Position numbers and translations under genes: made by a program. The notes below the pieces were generated by a model. That model searched no databases. It was not told the origin of the DNA and worked only from the letters and a program-made list of their open reading frames with translations. Positions 11,510 to 25,342 of a DNA stretch of 64,000 nucleotides are shown piece after piece. Within the stretch, counting starts at the first letter, position 1. Each line of letters starts with the position of its first letter. The stretch is from NCBI GenBank assembly GCA_963573385.1, contig CAUYLG010065734.1:54865-118864 (forward strand), given 5' to 3'. The DNA comes from Cacajao melanocephalus (taxonomy: Eukaryota > Chordata > Mammalia > Primates > Pitheciidae).

Positions 11510-12297
11510 GATACTGACATTTCATATTATTGGTTGCTGGATTTTTGTTGTTGCTGTGATTATTTCTAAAGTATTCTTGAGCTTTTTTCTGGGATGCAGT
11601 TAAGTTCCTTGGGAACACTGATCTATTCAGAGCTTGCTTTAAAAAATTTCAAATCAGTGTTTGGCCTAGGGATAACGATTTCCTATGACGGAGGTGAGAC
11701 CCTTCTGAGTACTCTACCGAATGCCATGTGAATTCTAAGTTTTGCCAGTCTGGCTGTTGGGGGCAGTAACGACTCCCATCCCTGTGTGACCATGGGAAGC
11801 TGCTGCCTCCAATCTTTTTGAGTGCTTCTTTGCCCAGCCTTGAGTCATTTCTTTGCCTACATGCACTAATTATTGCTTTGCTGAGTGCCTGGAGGGGACC
11901 CTCTGCATGTCTCCAGAGCTCTCTGTGCAGCTCTCTCCTGTGTTGTCCTGTGAACCTTCCTGCCTTGGATTCTCTGGACTTGGCTCTGTCTCCTCCACTC
12001 CGGGACTCCATTGGTCTCAACCTGGGTTCCCCATCCCTGCACTGCAGCCTGGAAACTCACCCCATAGGAGAAGCTCCGGCGACAGGGCTCAGCTTGTTAG
12101 TTTTCCTCCTCTGAGGACTACCTGTCCTTTGCTGTCTGGTGTCTCGTGGCCTGAAAAACACTGCTTCACACTTTTGTTTTTGTTTCTTTGTTTTGGTTGT
12201 TTAGCCGGGAGGGTACATCCAATCCCCGTTACCCCACTTGGCCAGAAGCATTCGTCTCTGCCTAATCATTTAATCAGGGTGAAAATGTCAAGAAAAT
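11510..12297. other. unique sequence, no gene seen
   Basis: No exon, RNA gene or nameable repeat. Open frames at 11818-12299 overlap antisense frames and look like chance. Confidence 0.45.
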
Positions 12298-12460
12298 AAC
12301 ACTAACATTTACTGAGTACTCCCAACATGCCAGACGCAGTGCTAAGAACTTCATTTTTCTTATCTGCAGAATCCTCGCGTTGATTTGCGTAAGCTGCTGA
12401 TATTATTACACCCTTTTCCACGTGAGGTGCTTGAGTTTTGCAGAGGCCATGGAGCTAGAT
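12298..12460 (-). repeat. MIR SINE, antisense
   Basis: CTAACATTTACTGAGTACTC, CATGCCAGACGCAGTGCTAA and TATTATTACACCCTTTTCCA follow the reversed MIR order. Confidence 0.7.
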
Positions 12461-13612
12461 CGTGGTAAAATTGCCACTCAAGTCCTGGTCAACGGGGCTC
12501 TTGGCCACGCCACTGTCCTGCCCTATTGGTGGGCAGGTGTCGTGTGCAATAGGAACCTCCGGGAGACTCTTTTCAGGGGCTGGTCCAGGACGCCGACAGC
12601 TGTCTTTGAATGGAATTTTACAGTACTTTCTGTGGGTCTTCAAAAAGAGGTGACCCTTCTCAAGAAGCTTAAACTTCTGGTTATAACCTTAATTTAGTCA
12701 TTAACTTTTTACTTCCTTATCCCATTGTGTGGTCTTCTATTGACTTGAATTTCTCCCAGGGTTGGTCATATGAAGAGGCCATGAATGTCTAGCCACAGTG
12801 GAGATCCTCTAACTTTACATGTGGGGGCATTTCTCAAGAGTTAGGAGCAGAAGGTCCACCTTGAAATAGCTTAACCAGAGAGATCTGTTATCTCATGTGA
12901 GCACAGGCTCTGAGGCAAGGTGGGCTGCAGGCACCATGTGATCAGGGCTGCATCTTCCTTCCCTTGACTCTGCTTCCTGTGTCCTCAGGCAGCCTCCCTC
13001 ACCGCCTTAGGATGGCTGGCTGCCTGCCAGCCGCAATGAGAGGAGCTTGCTCATTCACACCTGGTGGGAGAAGGACAGGTGGAGTGAAAGTCTTCACTTC
13101 TCTGATTGGCCAGTCTAGGTCATGTGCCTACTCCTGGACCTATTAGAGTCACCAGCGGGAGTCTGTGTGCTGATTGGCTGAACTAATCCCGGGCAAGGAG
13201 GATGACATAGTGTGATTGGGTAATCGGGATTCATCCAGAATGAGAGATGCACTCAGCCTCCCAAGTCCGTGGGCAGTACAGAGAAGGGGCCAAACCCAAA
13301 ACTGGTTCCTATCGGGAGGGACGGAGTGGAGAAGGCAAACGCAGTGGCTGATGAAGCTGTGAACTAGGCAAGGGTGGACGGTGCAGGGGGTGGAGAGCCA
13401 GGCCTTGTCCTGGGTCCTCCAGCACCTCCCTGTGGGCAATGGGCAGCTCCCACCCTAGGTTCCCTTCCTGCTCCTGCAGACTGAGCTGGCTGCAAAAGAC
13501 AACCGGCATTTCTTGGGGGCACACATATTGCCACCGCTGCGCAATACCAAGGCTGCGTGCACACAGTCCCATCTGGGAGCCTCCCGATTTTCCCTGGGGA
13601 AGGGGTTACAGT
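12461..13612. other. unique sequence, no gene seen
   Basis: About 1.1 kb of mixed DNA. No exon with plausible splice sites or known domain is visible. The antisense frames at 13149-13615 overlap each other in a GC-rich stretch. Confidence 0.45.
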
Positions 13613-13735
13613 CACTTTAGTTTAGAAGTAAGGAAACAGGTGCAGAGAGGTTAGGAAACTTGCCCCAAGTCAAACAGCTGGTCAATGGCAGAGCCGGGGC
13701 CAACGCCTACTCCCTGGCAGCCCTAAACCAGCAGA
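13613..13735 (-). repeat. MIR SINE, antisense
   Basis: GTAAGGAAACAGGTGCAGAG, then GGTTAGGAAACTTGCCCCAA, then CAAACAGCTGGTCAATGGCA is a clear reversed MIR core. Confidence 0.8.
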
Positions 13736-14179
13736 CTCACCCGGCTGGAACAGGAAGCGCAGAGACAGGGTCTGGAATCTTCTCCACCCTCTCCCTCAGG
13801 ACCTGCCTATAGTGGCTGACTGAGAAGCCCTCAGGAGGATGTGGTGATGACTGATGCCTTCACACTCCCACTGGGCACACACAGGCGATGCCTCCGTGAA
13901 AAGAGACGCATTCACGAAGGAGAAACTTTATAAAATATGAAGAAGACATTAAGCTGAGGACGCGTGAACCCCTGGGCAGCGAGTGCAGGAAGTGGGGGCT
14001 GTGCCCCTGGACGCTGCAGCTGGGCTGGAGCCGCCTCGCTGGCACCATGGAAATGGCAATATCAGAAACAGCAATCCTCGCCAGGGGCATGCTCATGCCA
14101 CGTGCCTGTCAGTTCTGTTGTATTTGTTGGGTGTGAAGGGTGACGTGATGGCCACGCTGCCCACAACAGGTCAGTACCT

Positions 14180-14320
14180 TTCCAGGACAGTCCTGAAAGG
14201 CAGGCTCTCCTTTTCCCATGATACAAATAAGGTCAAGGACTCAGAGAGGCCAGATAACCTGGCTAGGAGGAGGATTTGAGCTGGATCTCCCTGTCCCCAA
14301 GTCGCACTCTGGATCCCCCT
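14180..14320 (-). repeat. MIR SINE, antisense
   Basis: ATGATACAAATAAGGTCAAG with CAGAGAGGCCAGATAACCTG and GGATTTGAGCTGGATCTCCC matches the reversed MIR pattern, with moderate divergence. Confidence 0.65.
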
Positions 14321-14351
14321 CCAGACGCTGACTAATTGGGGTCTCCTCTGC

Positions 14352-14855
14352 CCCCTCCTGTGGGAAGTAAAAAAGTTTCTTTATAAAGTTTCCTTTCTTG
14401 TTAAAGAATAAATCATAAGTGTGTTAGTAACTTTGTGAAGTCCTATCCTATGTAGCCACTAGACGTGCCATGCTTACAAGCACGTAGTACACTCTATGTC
14501 CTTGTGCTTTAACCAAGATATCTGTGCTGGACGTGCTCACAGGCATGTCCCAGCTCTCCACTGCTTTTACCTGTTTAAAAAGGTTTTAAGTTGTTAGCCA
14601 ATCAGGGTTTAGTTTAGATTGTGAGGTCTGGCTCCAGTCAATGGAGATCAGACACAGCAGTAAGGACAACCCCAAATGTGTAAGAAATAAGTTTGTGTGT
14701 ATTCCTTTGTTTTTTTGTGCTCTCGTGGCAAGATGGCTAGTGAGAGTACCCTTCCTGCAGTCCAGAAAGTAAAAATCATGTTGCTGAAAGATCCTTTGTC
14801 TCAGTGCTGATTTTTCCTTGCGGCACCGAGCGTCTATTTCCAACCTCTCCCTACG
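14352..14855 (+). mobile_element. probable solitary retroviral LTR, family not named
   Basis: An AT-rich segment with a CCAATCA box near 14599 and a TTATAAAGTTTCC motif near 14380. It continues through CAGCAGTAAGGACAACCCC to CTTGCGGCACCGAGCG. The arrangement is that of an ERV LTR. The boundaries and the family name are uncertain. Confidence 0.5.
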
Positions 14856-14859
14856 TCGT

Positions 14860-16035
<1,176 letters not shown>

Positions 16036-16038
16036 TGT

Positions 16039-16064
16039 TTCTCTCTCTCTCTCTCTCTCTCTCT
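16039..16064. repeat. (TC)n between two Alus
   Basis: About thirteen TC dinucleotides separate two antisense Alus. Confidence 0.9.
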
Positions 16065-16354
16065 TTGGTATTTTTTGAGATGGGGTCTCACTCTGTCACC
16101 CAGGCTGGAGTGCAGTGGCTTGATCTCATCTCACTGCAACCTCCCACGTTCAGGCAATTCTCCTGCCTTAGCTCCTCGGGTAGCTGGGTCTACAGTCATG
16201 CACCACCATGCCCTGCTATTTTTTTTGTATTTTTAGTAGAGGCATGGGTTCACCATGTTGGCCAGGCTAGTCTCGAACTCCTGACCTCAAATGACCTGCC
16301 CACTTCAGTTGCCCAAAGTGCTGGGATTATAGGTGTGAGCCACTGCACCCCGCC
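16065..16354 (-). mobile_element. full-length Alu, antisense
   Basis: GAGATGGGGTCTCACTCTGT start, both arms, TATTTTTAGTAGAGG linker and the end GAGCCACTGCACCCCGCC. Confidence 0.95.
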
Positions 16355-16390
16355 TTTTTATTTTTTAATGAGAAGATGAAGGCTCAGAGA

Positions 16391-16763
16391 TTGTTATGGG
16401 CTGAATTGTGTACACCTTTACCAAATCCATTCACTGAAGTCCTGACCCTCAGAACCTGTGGATGAAACTTTATTCAGAGAAGGGTCCTGACAGAGTTAAG
16501 TTAAAGTGAGGTCATTCAGGTGGGCGCTAGTCCAGTTGGACTGGTGTCCTTCTAAGAAGGGGAGATTTGGACACAGACACGCACAGGTGCACACGGAGGC
16601 CGTGAGACAGTAACGAAAGCCATCTGGGAGCCAAGGAGAGAGGCCTCAGAAAGACCTAGCCCTGCCCATACCTTGCTTGTGGACTTCTGGCCTCCAGGAC
16701 CAGGAGAGGACAAGTTTCTGTTGTTGAAGCTGCCTAGTTTGTGGCTTCAGGAAACCAACAGAG
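16391..16763 (+). mobile_element. MLT1-type MaLR LTR
   Basis: GGGCTGAATTGTGTACACC, AAAGTGAGGTCATTCAGGTG, GACTGGTGTCCTTCTAAGAA, ATTTGGACACAGACACGC, GCCAAGGAGAGAGGCCTC and TTTCTGTTGTTGAAGC give the full MLT1 order. Confidence 0.88.
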
Positions 16764-19700
16764 ATGAAGGGACTTTTCGAGATTTGCCATAGCCGAGCGG
16801 GACTCACTGCCTTGGCCATGGGATCCCGCCTGCTGGTGTCTTTGGGTTGGAGGAAGTGGGAGCTCCCGTTGCCAAGTCGCCCTGAGGCCCCCGTGACGCT
16901 AGGATGCCGTGAGAGAAGCTTAAATAGGAACTCTGCTAACCTCTTTATTTCTTCCCTTTGAAGAACCCTGGCACACTCTCTGTAAATATTTGCGAAATTA
17001 ATTTCACAACTCACAAATGAATACAGGAGTGAATGAGTGAGTGAGTCTCACCTGCTCAGGAGGACGTGTCAGACACAACGCTGTCCCAACACCTGCCCTG
17101 TGCGTTCCATGAGCAGATGTGGCTTCCTGTAGGGCCCTGGCAGCCAGGGCTCAAGTCGCTCCTGTGCCCAGAGGGCAGGGTGCCAGGTGGGAGGGGGAGG
17201 GTGGGAGTGGGGGGCTGAGGTTTAGTGAGCTGTTCTGCCCTCGGCGCCAGGGCGTCTCCCGCTCAGCATTTGGGAGGAGTTGGGTTCTGCCCTTCGAGGC
17301 AGTCACTGCTGGGAGAGGAGGGTGGGGGGCATGTGGCCCAGAGCTGTAGCCACTGGGAAGCCTGGGCCTCGCTTTTTCTTTCCAAGGCCTTCCCTGCAGG
17401 GCGAAGAGGCTGGCCCCGTTCACATTCAAGCGTGGCCCAGAACAGCTTCACGTGCACCTCAGGTGATCTTTTAGGGGTTTTAACATTTTCCCTTTTTAGC
17501 AGTAGTCATCATTTTCCTTTTCCATAGGGAGAAACAGGTGGTGCCTTAAAAGAAAAACCAAAACTCTGACATTTATTGGATTTATGCTGAAAATGTTGAA
17601 GAGCTCACGGAGGGGCCTTTGATCCTGAGAACCTTTTGGATCTTCATTGCTTTTGTGCTCACTGACTTCAGGCCGGGACACCCATGCTCCCTTGGCCTTG
17701 AAGTCCAGTGGGAAAGGGGAATGGGCCGGTCCACGCTCAGGAGCCCCGTGGCCCTCCCTATCCTTTCTTCATTTTCCACCAGCTCACCGTCCCTGATGCC
17801 CCACCCCCAGCCCCGCCCATCGCATCCGTACGTGTGTGTTTTGGTTTTGGTGGTTTGCTGACACTTTTTGTTAGCAGCTCATTGAAGCTTTCCAGTCTGC
17901 AGGAAGGACTCAGCCATAGAATCTTCTGGAGTTCCTGCAGCCTGGCTGAACCGTGAGCTGTCCCCTGGCCCTCGCCAGCCCATCCTGCGTTCTGTCTGCA
18001 GGAGATGTTCTTTCCCTCCACATCTGCACTTCCCCGAGACCAGGCTGGTCCAGGGTTTGGTGTCTGCCAGGCTGTCTCCTTGTCCTCTGCTGCCCTGGCC
18101 ACCCCTGTCCCCAGCCTGGACCCAGAGCACTGTGTCCTGGCCTTTGTCAGCCTCCGTCTATCCCCGCACCTCAGGCCCTGGTCCCTGAACTGCCACCTGC
18201 CTCTGAGGGTCCACTCTGGCCTCAGCGAGTGACAGGCCCTCAGATCATCACGTAAATGAACGAACTTCCAGAAGAAAGAATGACACCGTAGGCATTTAAA
18301 AACATTCGTTCATTCAGCGTCTGCCCTATCTTTGTTTCCCCCCCTGAAAAGAGCAGCATTTGGGGAGTGAGGGAGGCCTCGCTGGCGGCATTGGCGGAAT
18401 CCAGCCTGGGAGCCTGCCATGCCAGACGCCAGACACGCCAGGGTTCCCGCACACCTGTTCCCGTTCACGTGAAGCAGAGGGGCCTCTTCCTCCCTCTTTG
18501 TGTTCTTCCCTCTCCTTCTGTCCCTCCCACACGCCCCCACCCTGAGTCGGGGTCTGTGCTGCGGTATAGACCACAGTGAGTTTTGACCTCGTCCTCGCCG
18601 TCCTCCTTGTCTTTTATTTAAAAGGCAGCAGAGAGGGGGACTCTGGTCTCTCTCCCTGCCCCACCCACCAGCAGCTGCACAGCATGGAGCTCATGTTTCC
18701 GTGGCTCTGTGCCTTTGTGTCTGGGCGCCCGTGGTCCTGAGCTCCTGCACAGTGGGGAGAGGTGGGGGCAGAGACAAGAGCGAGGTGACAAGACAGCCAC
18801 TTTGTCCCCAGCATCCCTCCAGGAGCCCCTCAAGGTTGCAGTGGCAGGCACCGGGTCCTTCCTGGAGCCTCTCGCCTCTGCTAGGCAGCGATGTGTTGTA
18901 ACACGTTCCTGGAATGCTTCCTCACCATCTGTCTCCCAAGCTAGATTATTGCTCCGCTCCGAGAGAGGAGTTCCAATTTGCAATTGTAAATTGTCTTTTT
19001 TCCCCCTCTTCACTCCACATGCGGGGACTCTGACAGCTTGAAGGGGCTGTTGTGGTTTGCAGTGAGCCTGGCTTGTTGTCTGCACGGCCCAAAACACACT
19101 CCCCTGGAGTTCCTGGGGGGATGGGGACAGTCCCGGGTTGCTGGGTGAGTGGTAGAGGCCAGGTAAGGTAGAAAGCTGGGAGGGAGGGAGGCACTAGACC
19201 CATGGTCTTTCTCCAAGTTGACCTCAGGCTGATTCTGGGACTCGACCCTGACTCCTCCAGGGCACCCAGAGCCCACCCTGTTGAGCTCACATGTGCAATG
19301 AGGTAAGCGCAGATGCCACTGGTAGCACCTGATCTCTAGCTTCTGTTCCTCTCCCGTGAGAGCCTTTACACCACGGAGCAGGGCCAGAGGGCTTCCTGCG
19401 ACACAGATGGGCCCTGTCACTTCCTCCACAGGGCACCCTTCAGGCTCTGCACCTTGCTGGTCCCACATGAGGCCTGCTGCCCGCCGCCTGTTGCCCGCCG
19501 CCTGCCCGCCTCTGTCCCCAGGGACACCGACCTCCTTATCACTGTGCCTTGAACACGCCAGGGCACCTTTCACAGGCCTCTGCCCTGCAGACAGCTTCAC
19601 TGCTGAATTCTACAAAACATCTGAAGAGGAGTTAATTTCAAATCTTCACAAACGCCTCCAAAAGACGGGAGGAGAAAATGCTTCCCAGCGTCGTCTGAGT

Positions 19701-20183
19701 CCAGTGATCCGTGGGTGCCAAAGCTGGACAAAGATATCACATGGCAAGGAACTGGCGGGCACAGCCCCCAGCCGCTCCCAGGTCTCACTCTTCCCGCAGG
19801 CCAGGGCCTCTGCTCAAACGCCTGCCTGGGAGGTTTCCTGATCATTCCAGCACAGGCTGCTCAGTGCCCCATTCCTCCCCCAGCCTTGCTCCCTCCCACA
19901 GGGTCCTGGGGACATAGGCCTGGCCCACGTGTCCAACACCGCTCCCCTGTCTCCCTGCCTGGACAGATGCTCCCGCCTGGCTGGCTCTTTCTCTTGTGTT
20001 TGCATCGGCTGTGCCCAGAGCTGCACCTGCTGCCAGAGGGCACCTCTGCATGGCATGTAGCAGAGATAATGGCTCCCAAGATGCTTGGCCATGGACTTGT
20101 CCCCTCACGGTCAGGGTGGAGTGGGCCTTGCCTCTGTCCCTGGAGCTGTCCTTCCTAGGGCCTGTGATGGTACACCTGTGTGG
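16764..20183. other. GC-rich unique stretch, no gene supported
   Basis: About 3.4 kb with no interspersed repeat that I recognise. Open frames up to 196 codons occur on both strands (for example 18618-19097 antisense, 19010-19600 antisense, 19356-19841 sense). They overlap and have no domain, initiator context or splice pattern that I can support. A functional exon hidden here cannot be excluded by eye. Confidence 0.4.
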
Positions 20184-20317
20184 GTCCTCACCTCCCTCAG
20201 CCTTGCGTGGCTCCTCACCTCCTGCACCCCTGCATGGCTCCTCACCTCCTGCACCCCTGCGTGGGTCCTCACCTCCTGCACCCCTGCGTGGGTCCTCACC
20301 TCCCACACCCCTGCAGC
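20184..20317. repeat. 27-bp minisatellite, five units
   Basis: Units start at 20184, 20211, 20238, 20265 and 20292. Each has CCTCACCTCC near its start and GCACCCCTGC in its second half. Because 27 is divisible by three, the repeat keeps every frame open and lengthens the chance frame at 19996-20832. Confidence 0.95.
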
Positions 20318-21132
20318 ATCGACTGCATCAACAAGTTGTACCGACCTGGCATGTTGCTGGCCACAAAGCCCCTTTGGTGCCTCTTCTGCACCTTGTTGCA
20401 GGATCTATCTGCACCGAGGTCTGCAAAATGCTTTTGGCTCCTAGTGTGCAGAGAAGGAAACTGAGGCTGGCACATCCCCAGATGGAGATGGCATTCCCGA
20501 CAGACAGGGGCCAGGGGACGATGAGCTGGTTCATCGCAAGAGAGGGCGAAGCTTGTGACATGTATGAAGCATGGGTGGGCAAGGTGGCACGCAGGCACCC
20601 AGGGCCAGTCCAGTTAATCCTCAGGGCTGAGCTCAGGAGCAGCAGAGCCAGGGCCAGGCCTGGTGCATGGGCCTGCAGGCTGATAGGGCGTCCAGTGAGG
20701 GGGTCCCTTTCAGGCGATACAGGGACCGCTCTCCAGGGGCCACTAGGAAATCTCAGACCCACAGTGGGGCCCAGGGCAGAAGCAAGGTCGAGGTCAAGAA
20801 CAATGTCCAGTGAGAGGCTGAGCTTTGTCTAAGGCCTGCAGAGGCTTCCTGGGGATGCTGTGGGGTTTCAATAGGCCGAGGGAGGAGTGTGGGACCTGGA
20901 ACCTGAAGCCCAAGGTGCAGCCCGTTGGAACCATAGGTGTGGCCCAGTATCTAGGGCAAAGACGAGAGTTTGGCCTGAGAAACACACCCCCGTTTGCCCA
21001 GTTTTGAAGACCAGGGTGGTTTTTCACTGGCTCAACTTCACAGAAGGGCCCTGTTCCCTTTGGGGTTTTCTAAAGGCATCGGGGCCTGTTTCCAAGACTT
21101 GGGATCCGAGGCAAAGGGGCCTTTACTCACTT
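20318..21132. other. unique sequence, no gene seen
   Basis: GC-rich unique DNA following the minisatellite. No repeat or exon is recognised. Confidence 0.4.
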
Positions 21133-21660
21133 TTTTAAAAAAGTTTTTATTTCTTTTTTATTGGTGCATAATAGGTGTATGCAGTTTCTGGGTACATGCA
21201 AATTTAATACATTTGTATAATTTGTAAAGATCCAATCATCATAAATAAGGCATCCATCGCCTTCAGTACTGGCCTCTTCTTGACGCTGGAGACATTCAGA
21301 TGACTCTCTTCTGCCAGTTTTGAAATGTGCGAGGGATTATTGTGAACATAGTCACCCTGCTGCTGCAACACCAGGCCTTATTTCTTGATCAAACCATATG
21401 TTTGTACCCATCAATCTCCCTCTCTTCACCCCCTCACTCCCTTCCCCTTCCTGGTCTCTGGTACCCACAATCTACTCTCTACCTCCACGTGCTCCACCTT
21501 TCAGCTCCCCTGTGTGAGTGGGTGAGAACATGCCCTATTCATTTTCCTCTGCTTAGCTTATTTCACTTAACATGGTGGCCTCCTGTTGCTCCGATTCCTC
21601 TGGTTCCTCCCATTCCTCCATGCTGCCGATTTTCAAGATCTCATTCTATGGTAGCTCCAC
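21133..21660 (-). mobile_element. L1 3' end, antisense, diverged
   Basis: The order is the reverse of an L1 3' end: TTTTATTGGTGCATAATAGG, GGGTACATGCAAATTTAATA, ACATAGTCACCCTGCTG, TTGTACCCATCAATCTCCC and TGGTCTCTGGTACCCACAAT, then GTGAGAACATGCCCTATTC and TTATTTCACTTAACATGGTG, ending at GATCTCATTCTATGG. Confidence 0.8.
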
Positions 21661-22519
21661 CCACTCCCAATAAACCCTCCGAGATCCTGATGTGGCCTGA
21701 GACAGCTGTTTCCCAAATCATGCTACGGCCCCCCCCCGCCTCATTCCCTGCCCCATGGCCTGGGTCCCCTCCCACACCCCAGCTTCCACCTGCTACCAGC
21801 TCCCGCCACCAATCTGCGCCGGCTGGGTTTCAGCTTCGATTTCAGCAAACACAGGCAATTTCTCTTCCCACTGGGGATGAGAACTGGCAGAAATATCACG
21901 GCAAAGGCAGCCTCCCCGGCTCCTACTAGCCGAGGAAAATCTCTTACCACACGCTTTGCAGAGTGTGATTTACCTCCTGAAAAGCGCACCTTCCCTCCAC
22001 TGGCATCGTCATCGTGTTGGTCTCGGCCCTGAGCGTCCACAGCGCTCCTGACAATGCGAGTCTTCCCCAAATGGCATCTGTTTCATAAAGGGAGACATGG
22101 CTCCTGCAATCCAGGGAGGAGGCAGAGGGGAGTGCTCGGCCCCACATCTGGGCCGTGGGACTGGTGTGAGGTCAGGGAAAAGCCACGCGGATGGAGAGGC
22201 CACTCCTACCCTCGGTGAGAGCAACGTTCCTGATGAGTTAGCGTCAGCCGGGGAAATTAGAGTCTGGATCATCTGCAGCAAACCAACAGCCTCTCTGCCC
22301 CTCAGTCTTGCCCTCCGCAGAGTGAGGTTGGGCCAGAAAGTCAGTGCTTGCTGCAACTGTGATCTCTGCGCTCCACGTGGATTGCAGTGACTGGCGTGAC
22401 CAGCTTTTCAACGGGTCCTTGGCGGGGGTGGGACAGTAGAGGGTGGGAATGCCGTCACACAGGCTCCTGGTTAAGGGATTTCTTTCCCTTTCTGACCTTA
22501 GAAGGATGCCTGAGATCTT
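21661..22519. other. unique sequence, no gene seen
   Basis: Includes a C8 run near 21730. No exon or repeat that I can support. Confidence 0.4.
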
Positions 22520-22700
22520 GAGCTTTGGCGGTGGATGGATCTGCGTGTGAGTCATGGCTCAGCCACCTGCCAGCTGTGTGAACTCAGACAAGCTGCTTAA
22601 GTCGCTTCATGCTTTCTGTAAAGCGAAGGTAGATGGGGGATCTGGTAGCGTGTGGGGTGCGCAGCCTTTAGGAGTGTCTGGTCCATAGTCAGGGCCCTTT
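22520..22700 (+). repeat. MIR SINE
   Basis: GTGAGTCATGGCTCAGCCAC, CTGCCAGCTGTGTGAACTCA and GACAAGCTGCTTAAGTCGCT show the forward MIR core order. Confidence 0.65.
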
Positions 22701-23059
22701 ACCTGGAAGTCATAACAGCCAGGAGATGTGCTTTCTTCGCCTGTACACTAATTTTGAGGACCTGGAGCTAGATTTGAGGACCCTCCCTAGCAAGTACTTA
22801 GGAGCCTGACACACAGGTTGTGTATGGATTTATCTCAGGCTCCATCTCACAGCTTTGCTGCTGCTTTCCTTAGGCTGGTGTCAGCGTGATCTCCATGAGC
22901 TGTGTGCATCCGGTGACAGGACGAGACTTGTCTCCCGGGGCAGGTCCCCAGCTTTCCCCCACCTTTCCTCTGTGGGGGATTCTGCCTTGGTCTGTTCTCC
23001 TCAGTCCCTCAGGGGTCCTGTCTTTGTGATGTCAGCGTGAAGAGGAATCCGCAGAATGA
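22701..23059. other. unclassified sequence
   Basis: No recognisable gene or repeat. Confidence 0.4.
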
Positions 23060-23377
23060 TTAAAGTGGAGAGAAGTCTGAAAATGCATCGGATGATGATA
23101 GCAGTGTTATTTATGATCGCCGTGACCTGGAAGCAGCCGAGATGTCCTCCGGCAGGTGACTGAGAGTAAACTGTGGCATATCCACCTGGACAATGGAATA
23201 CTATTCAGTGCTGGAAACAAGTGACCTTTCCATCCATGAAAAGACATGGAGGAACCGGAAACACAGATCACAGAGTGAAAGAGGCCAATCTGGAAAGGCT
23301 ACGTGCCTATGACTCCAACCCTGTGACATTCCTGAACAGGAAAAATTATGGGGACAGTAAAAAGAGGAGTCGCCAGT
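23060..23377 (+). mobile_element. L1 (old, L1M-like) 3' end, first part
   Basis: GCAGTGTTATTTATGATCGC, CTGTGGCATATCCACCTGGA, CAATGGAATACTATTCAGTG and GTGAAAGAGGCCAATCTGG show a sense-strand L1 3' end. The element continues after an LTR insertion at 24209. Confidence 0.85.
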
Positions 23378-24208
<831 letters not shown>

Positions 24209-24386
24209 CACCATGGTTTGGGGAGCAGGAGGGATGAATAGGTGGAGCACAGGGGATTTTTAGGGCAGTGAAACACCTCTGTATCATACTGTCATACCAG
24301 GTCCATGTCATCAAACATTTGTCAAAACTCATAGACTGCACAACACCAACAGTGAACCCTAATATGGGCTACGGACTCAGGGTGAT
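24209..24386 (+). mobile_element. L1 3' end, second part
   Basis: GGGATGAATAGGTGGAGCAC, TTTTTAGGGCAGTGAAACAC and CATTTGTCAAAACTCATAGA continue the L1 3' untranslated region to GGACTCAGGGTGAT. Confidence 0.82.
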
Positions 24387-24699
24387 TGATATGGTTTGGC
24401 TGTGTCCCCACCCAAATCTCATCTGGAATTCCCATGTGTTGTGGGAGGGGGCCAGCGGAAGGCAATGGAATCACGGGGGCGAGTCTTTCCCCTGCTGTTC
24501 TCCTGATAGTGAACAAGTCTCATGAGATCTGGTGGTTTTGTAACGGGGAGTCCCCTGCACACGCCCTCCTCTTTTGTCAGCCGCCAGGACTGTGAGGCTC
24601 CCCAGCCATGTGGAGCTGTAAGTCCAAAAAGCTCTTTCTTTTGTAAACTGCCCAGTCTCAGGTATGTCTTTATCAGCAGCGTGAAAATGGACTAATACA
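24387..24699 (+). mobile_element. MaLR LTR (THE1/MST type) inserted in the L1
   Basis: A complete LTR from TGATATGGTTTGGCTGTG to GAAAATGGACTAATACA. The L1 resumes directly after it, with GTGAT before and CTGAT after as a probable 5-bp target duplication. Confidence 0.88.
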
Positions 24700-24882
24700 C
24701 TGATAATGACGTGTCAATGTAGGTTCACCCATTGTGATAAGTGTACTATTTGGTGGGGGATATTAACAGTTGGGGAGGCTGTGTGTGAGGGGACAGATAG
24801 TACATGGGAACTCTCTGTACCTTCTGCTCGATTTTGCTGTGAGCCTAAAACTGCTCTAAAAATATAAAGTCCATTTAAAAAA
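24700..24882 (+). mobile_element. L1 3' end, terminal part
   Basis: TGATAATGACGTGTCAATGT, TTTGGTGGGGGATATTAACA, GGGAACTCTCTGTACCTTCT and CTAAAACTGCTCTAAAAATA are the terminal L1 3' sequence, ending in an AATATAAAGT A-rich tail. Confidence 0.85.
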
Positions 24883-25076
24883 GTATCTGAGAGGCTAAAT
24901 CTATCTCTATAAGAAATATGAGGAAAAGAAGTAGTGGGGGAGATGAAAAAGTGAATGGCGGTATCAGAGAGGGTTTCCGGAGTTTGCCCTGTGAAAGGCT
25001 CTGAGAAAGACACAGAAGGAAGATAATTAGGGAAGGGAGGAAAGACATATGGCTGTGGGCTATAAATTAGATCCAC

Positions 25077-25342
25077 GCTGAGGCAGGAGGATTGCTTCAG
25101 GCCAGGAGTTTGAGACTAGCCTGGGCAACATAGCAAGACCGTATCTCTACCAAAAAAAAGAAAAATTAACAGGGTGTCGTGGCACATGCCTGCAGTCCCA
25201 GCTACTCAAGAAGCTGAGGTGGGAGGAGTGCTTGAGCCGGGGATGTCAAGGCTGCAGTGAGCCCAGATCATGCCGCTGCACTCCAGCCTGGGCAACAGAC
25301 TGAGACTCTGTCTCAAAAAACAAACAAACAAAAAAAAAAGAA
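25077..25342 (+). mobile_element. Alu (J-like), 5'-truncated
   Basis: It starts at GCTGAGGCAGGAGGATTGC. The left-arm remainder, linker and full right arm follow, with an A-tail interrupted by AACA units. Many substitutions. Confidence 0.93.

Noticed and set aside
17119..17430. CpG island or promoter
   Set aside because: The stretch is G-rich but CpG dinucleotides are sparse, and no start-site elements are evident.
19010..19600. 196-codon antisense open frame as a coding gene
   Set aside because: It overlaps the sense frames at 18709-19041 and 19356-19841 in GC-rich DNA and has no recognisable domain or exon structure.
20184..20317. Repetitive protein domain in the 27-bp array
   Set aside because: The period is a multiple of three, so all frames remain open. 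There is no independent evidence of translation.
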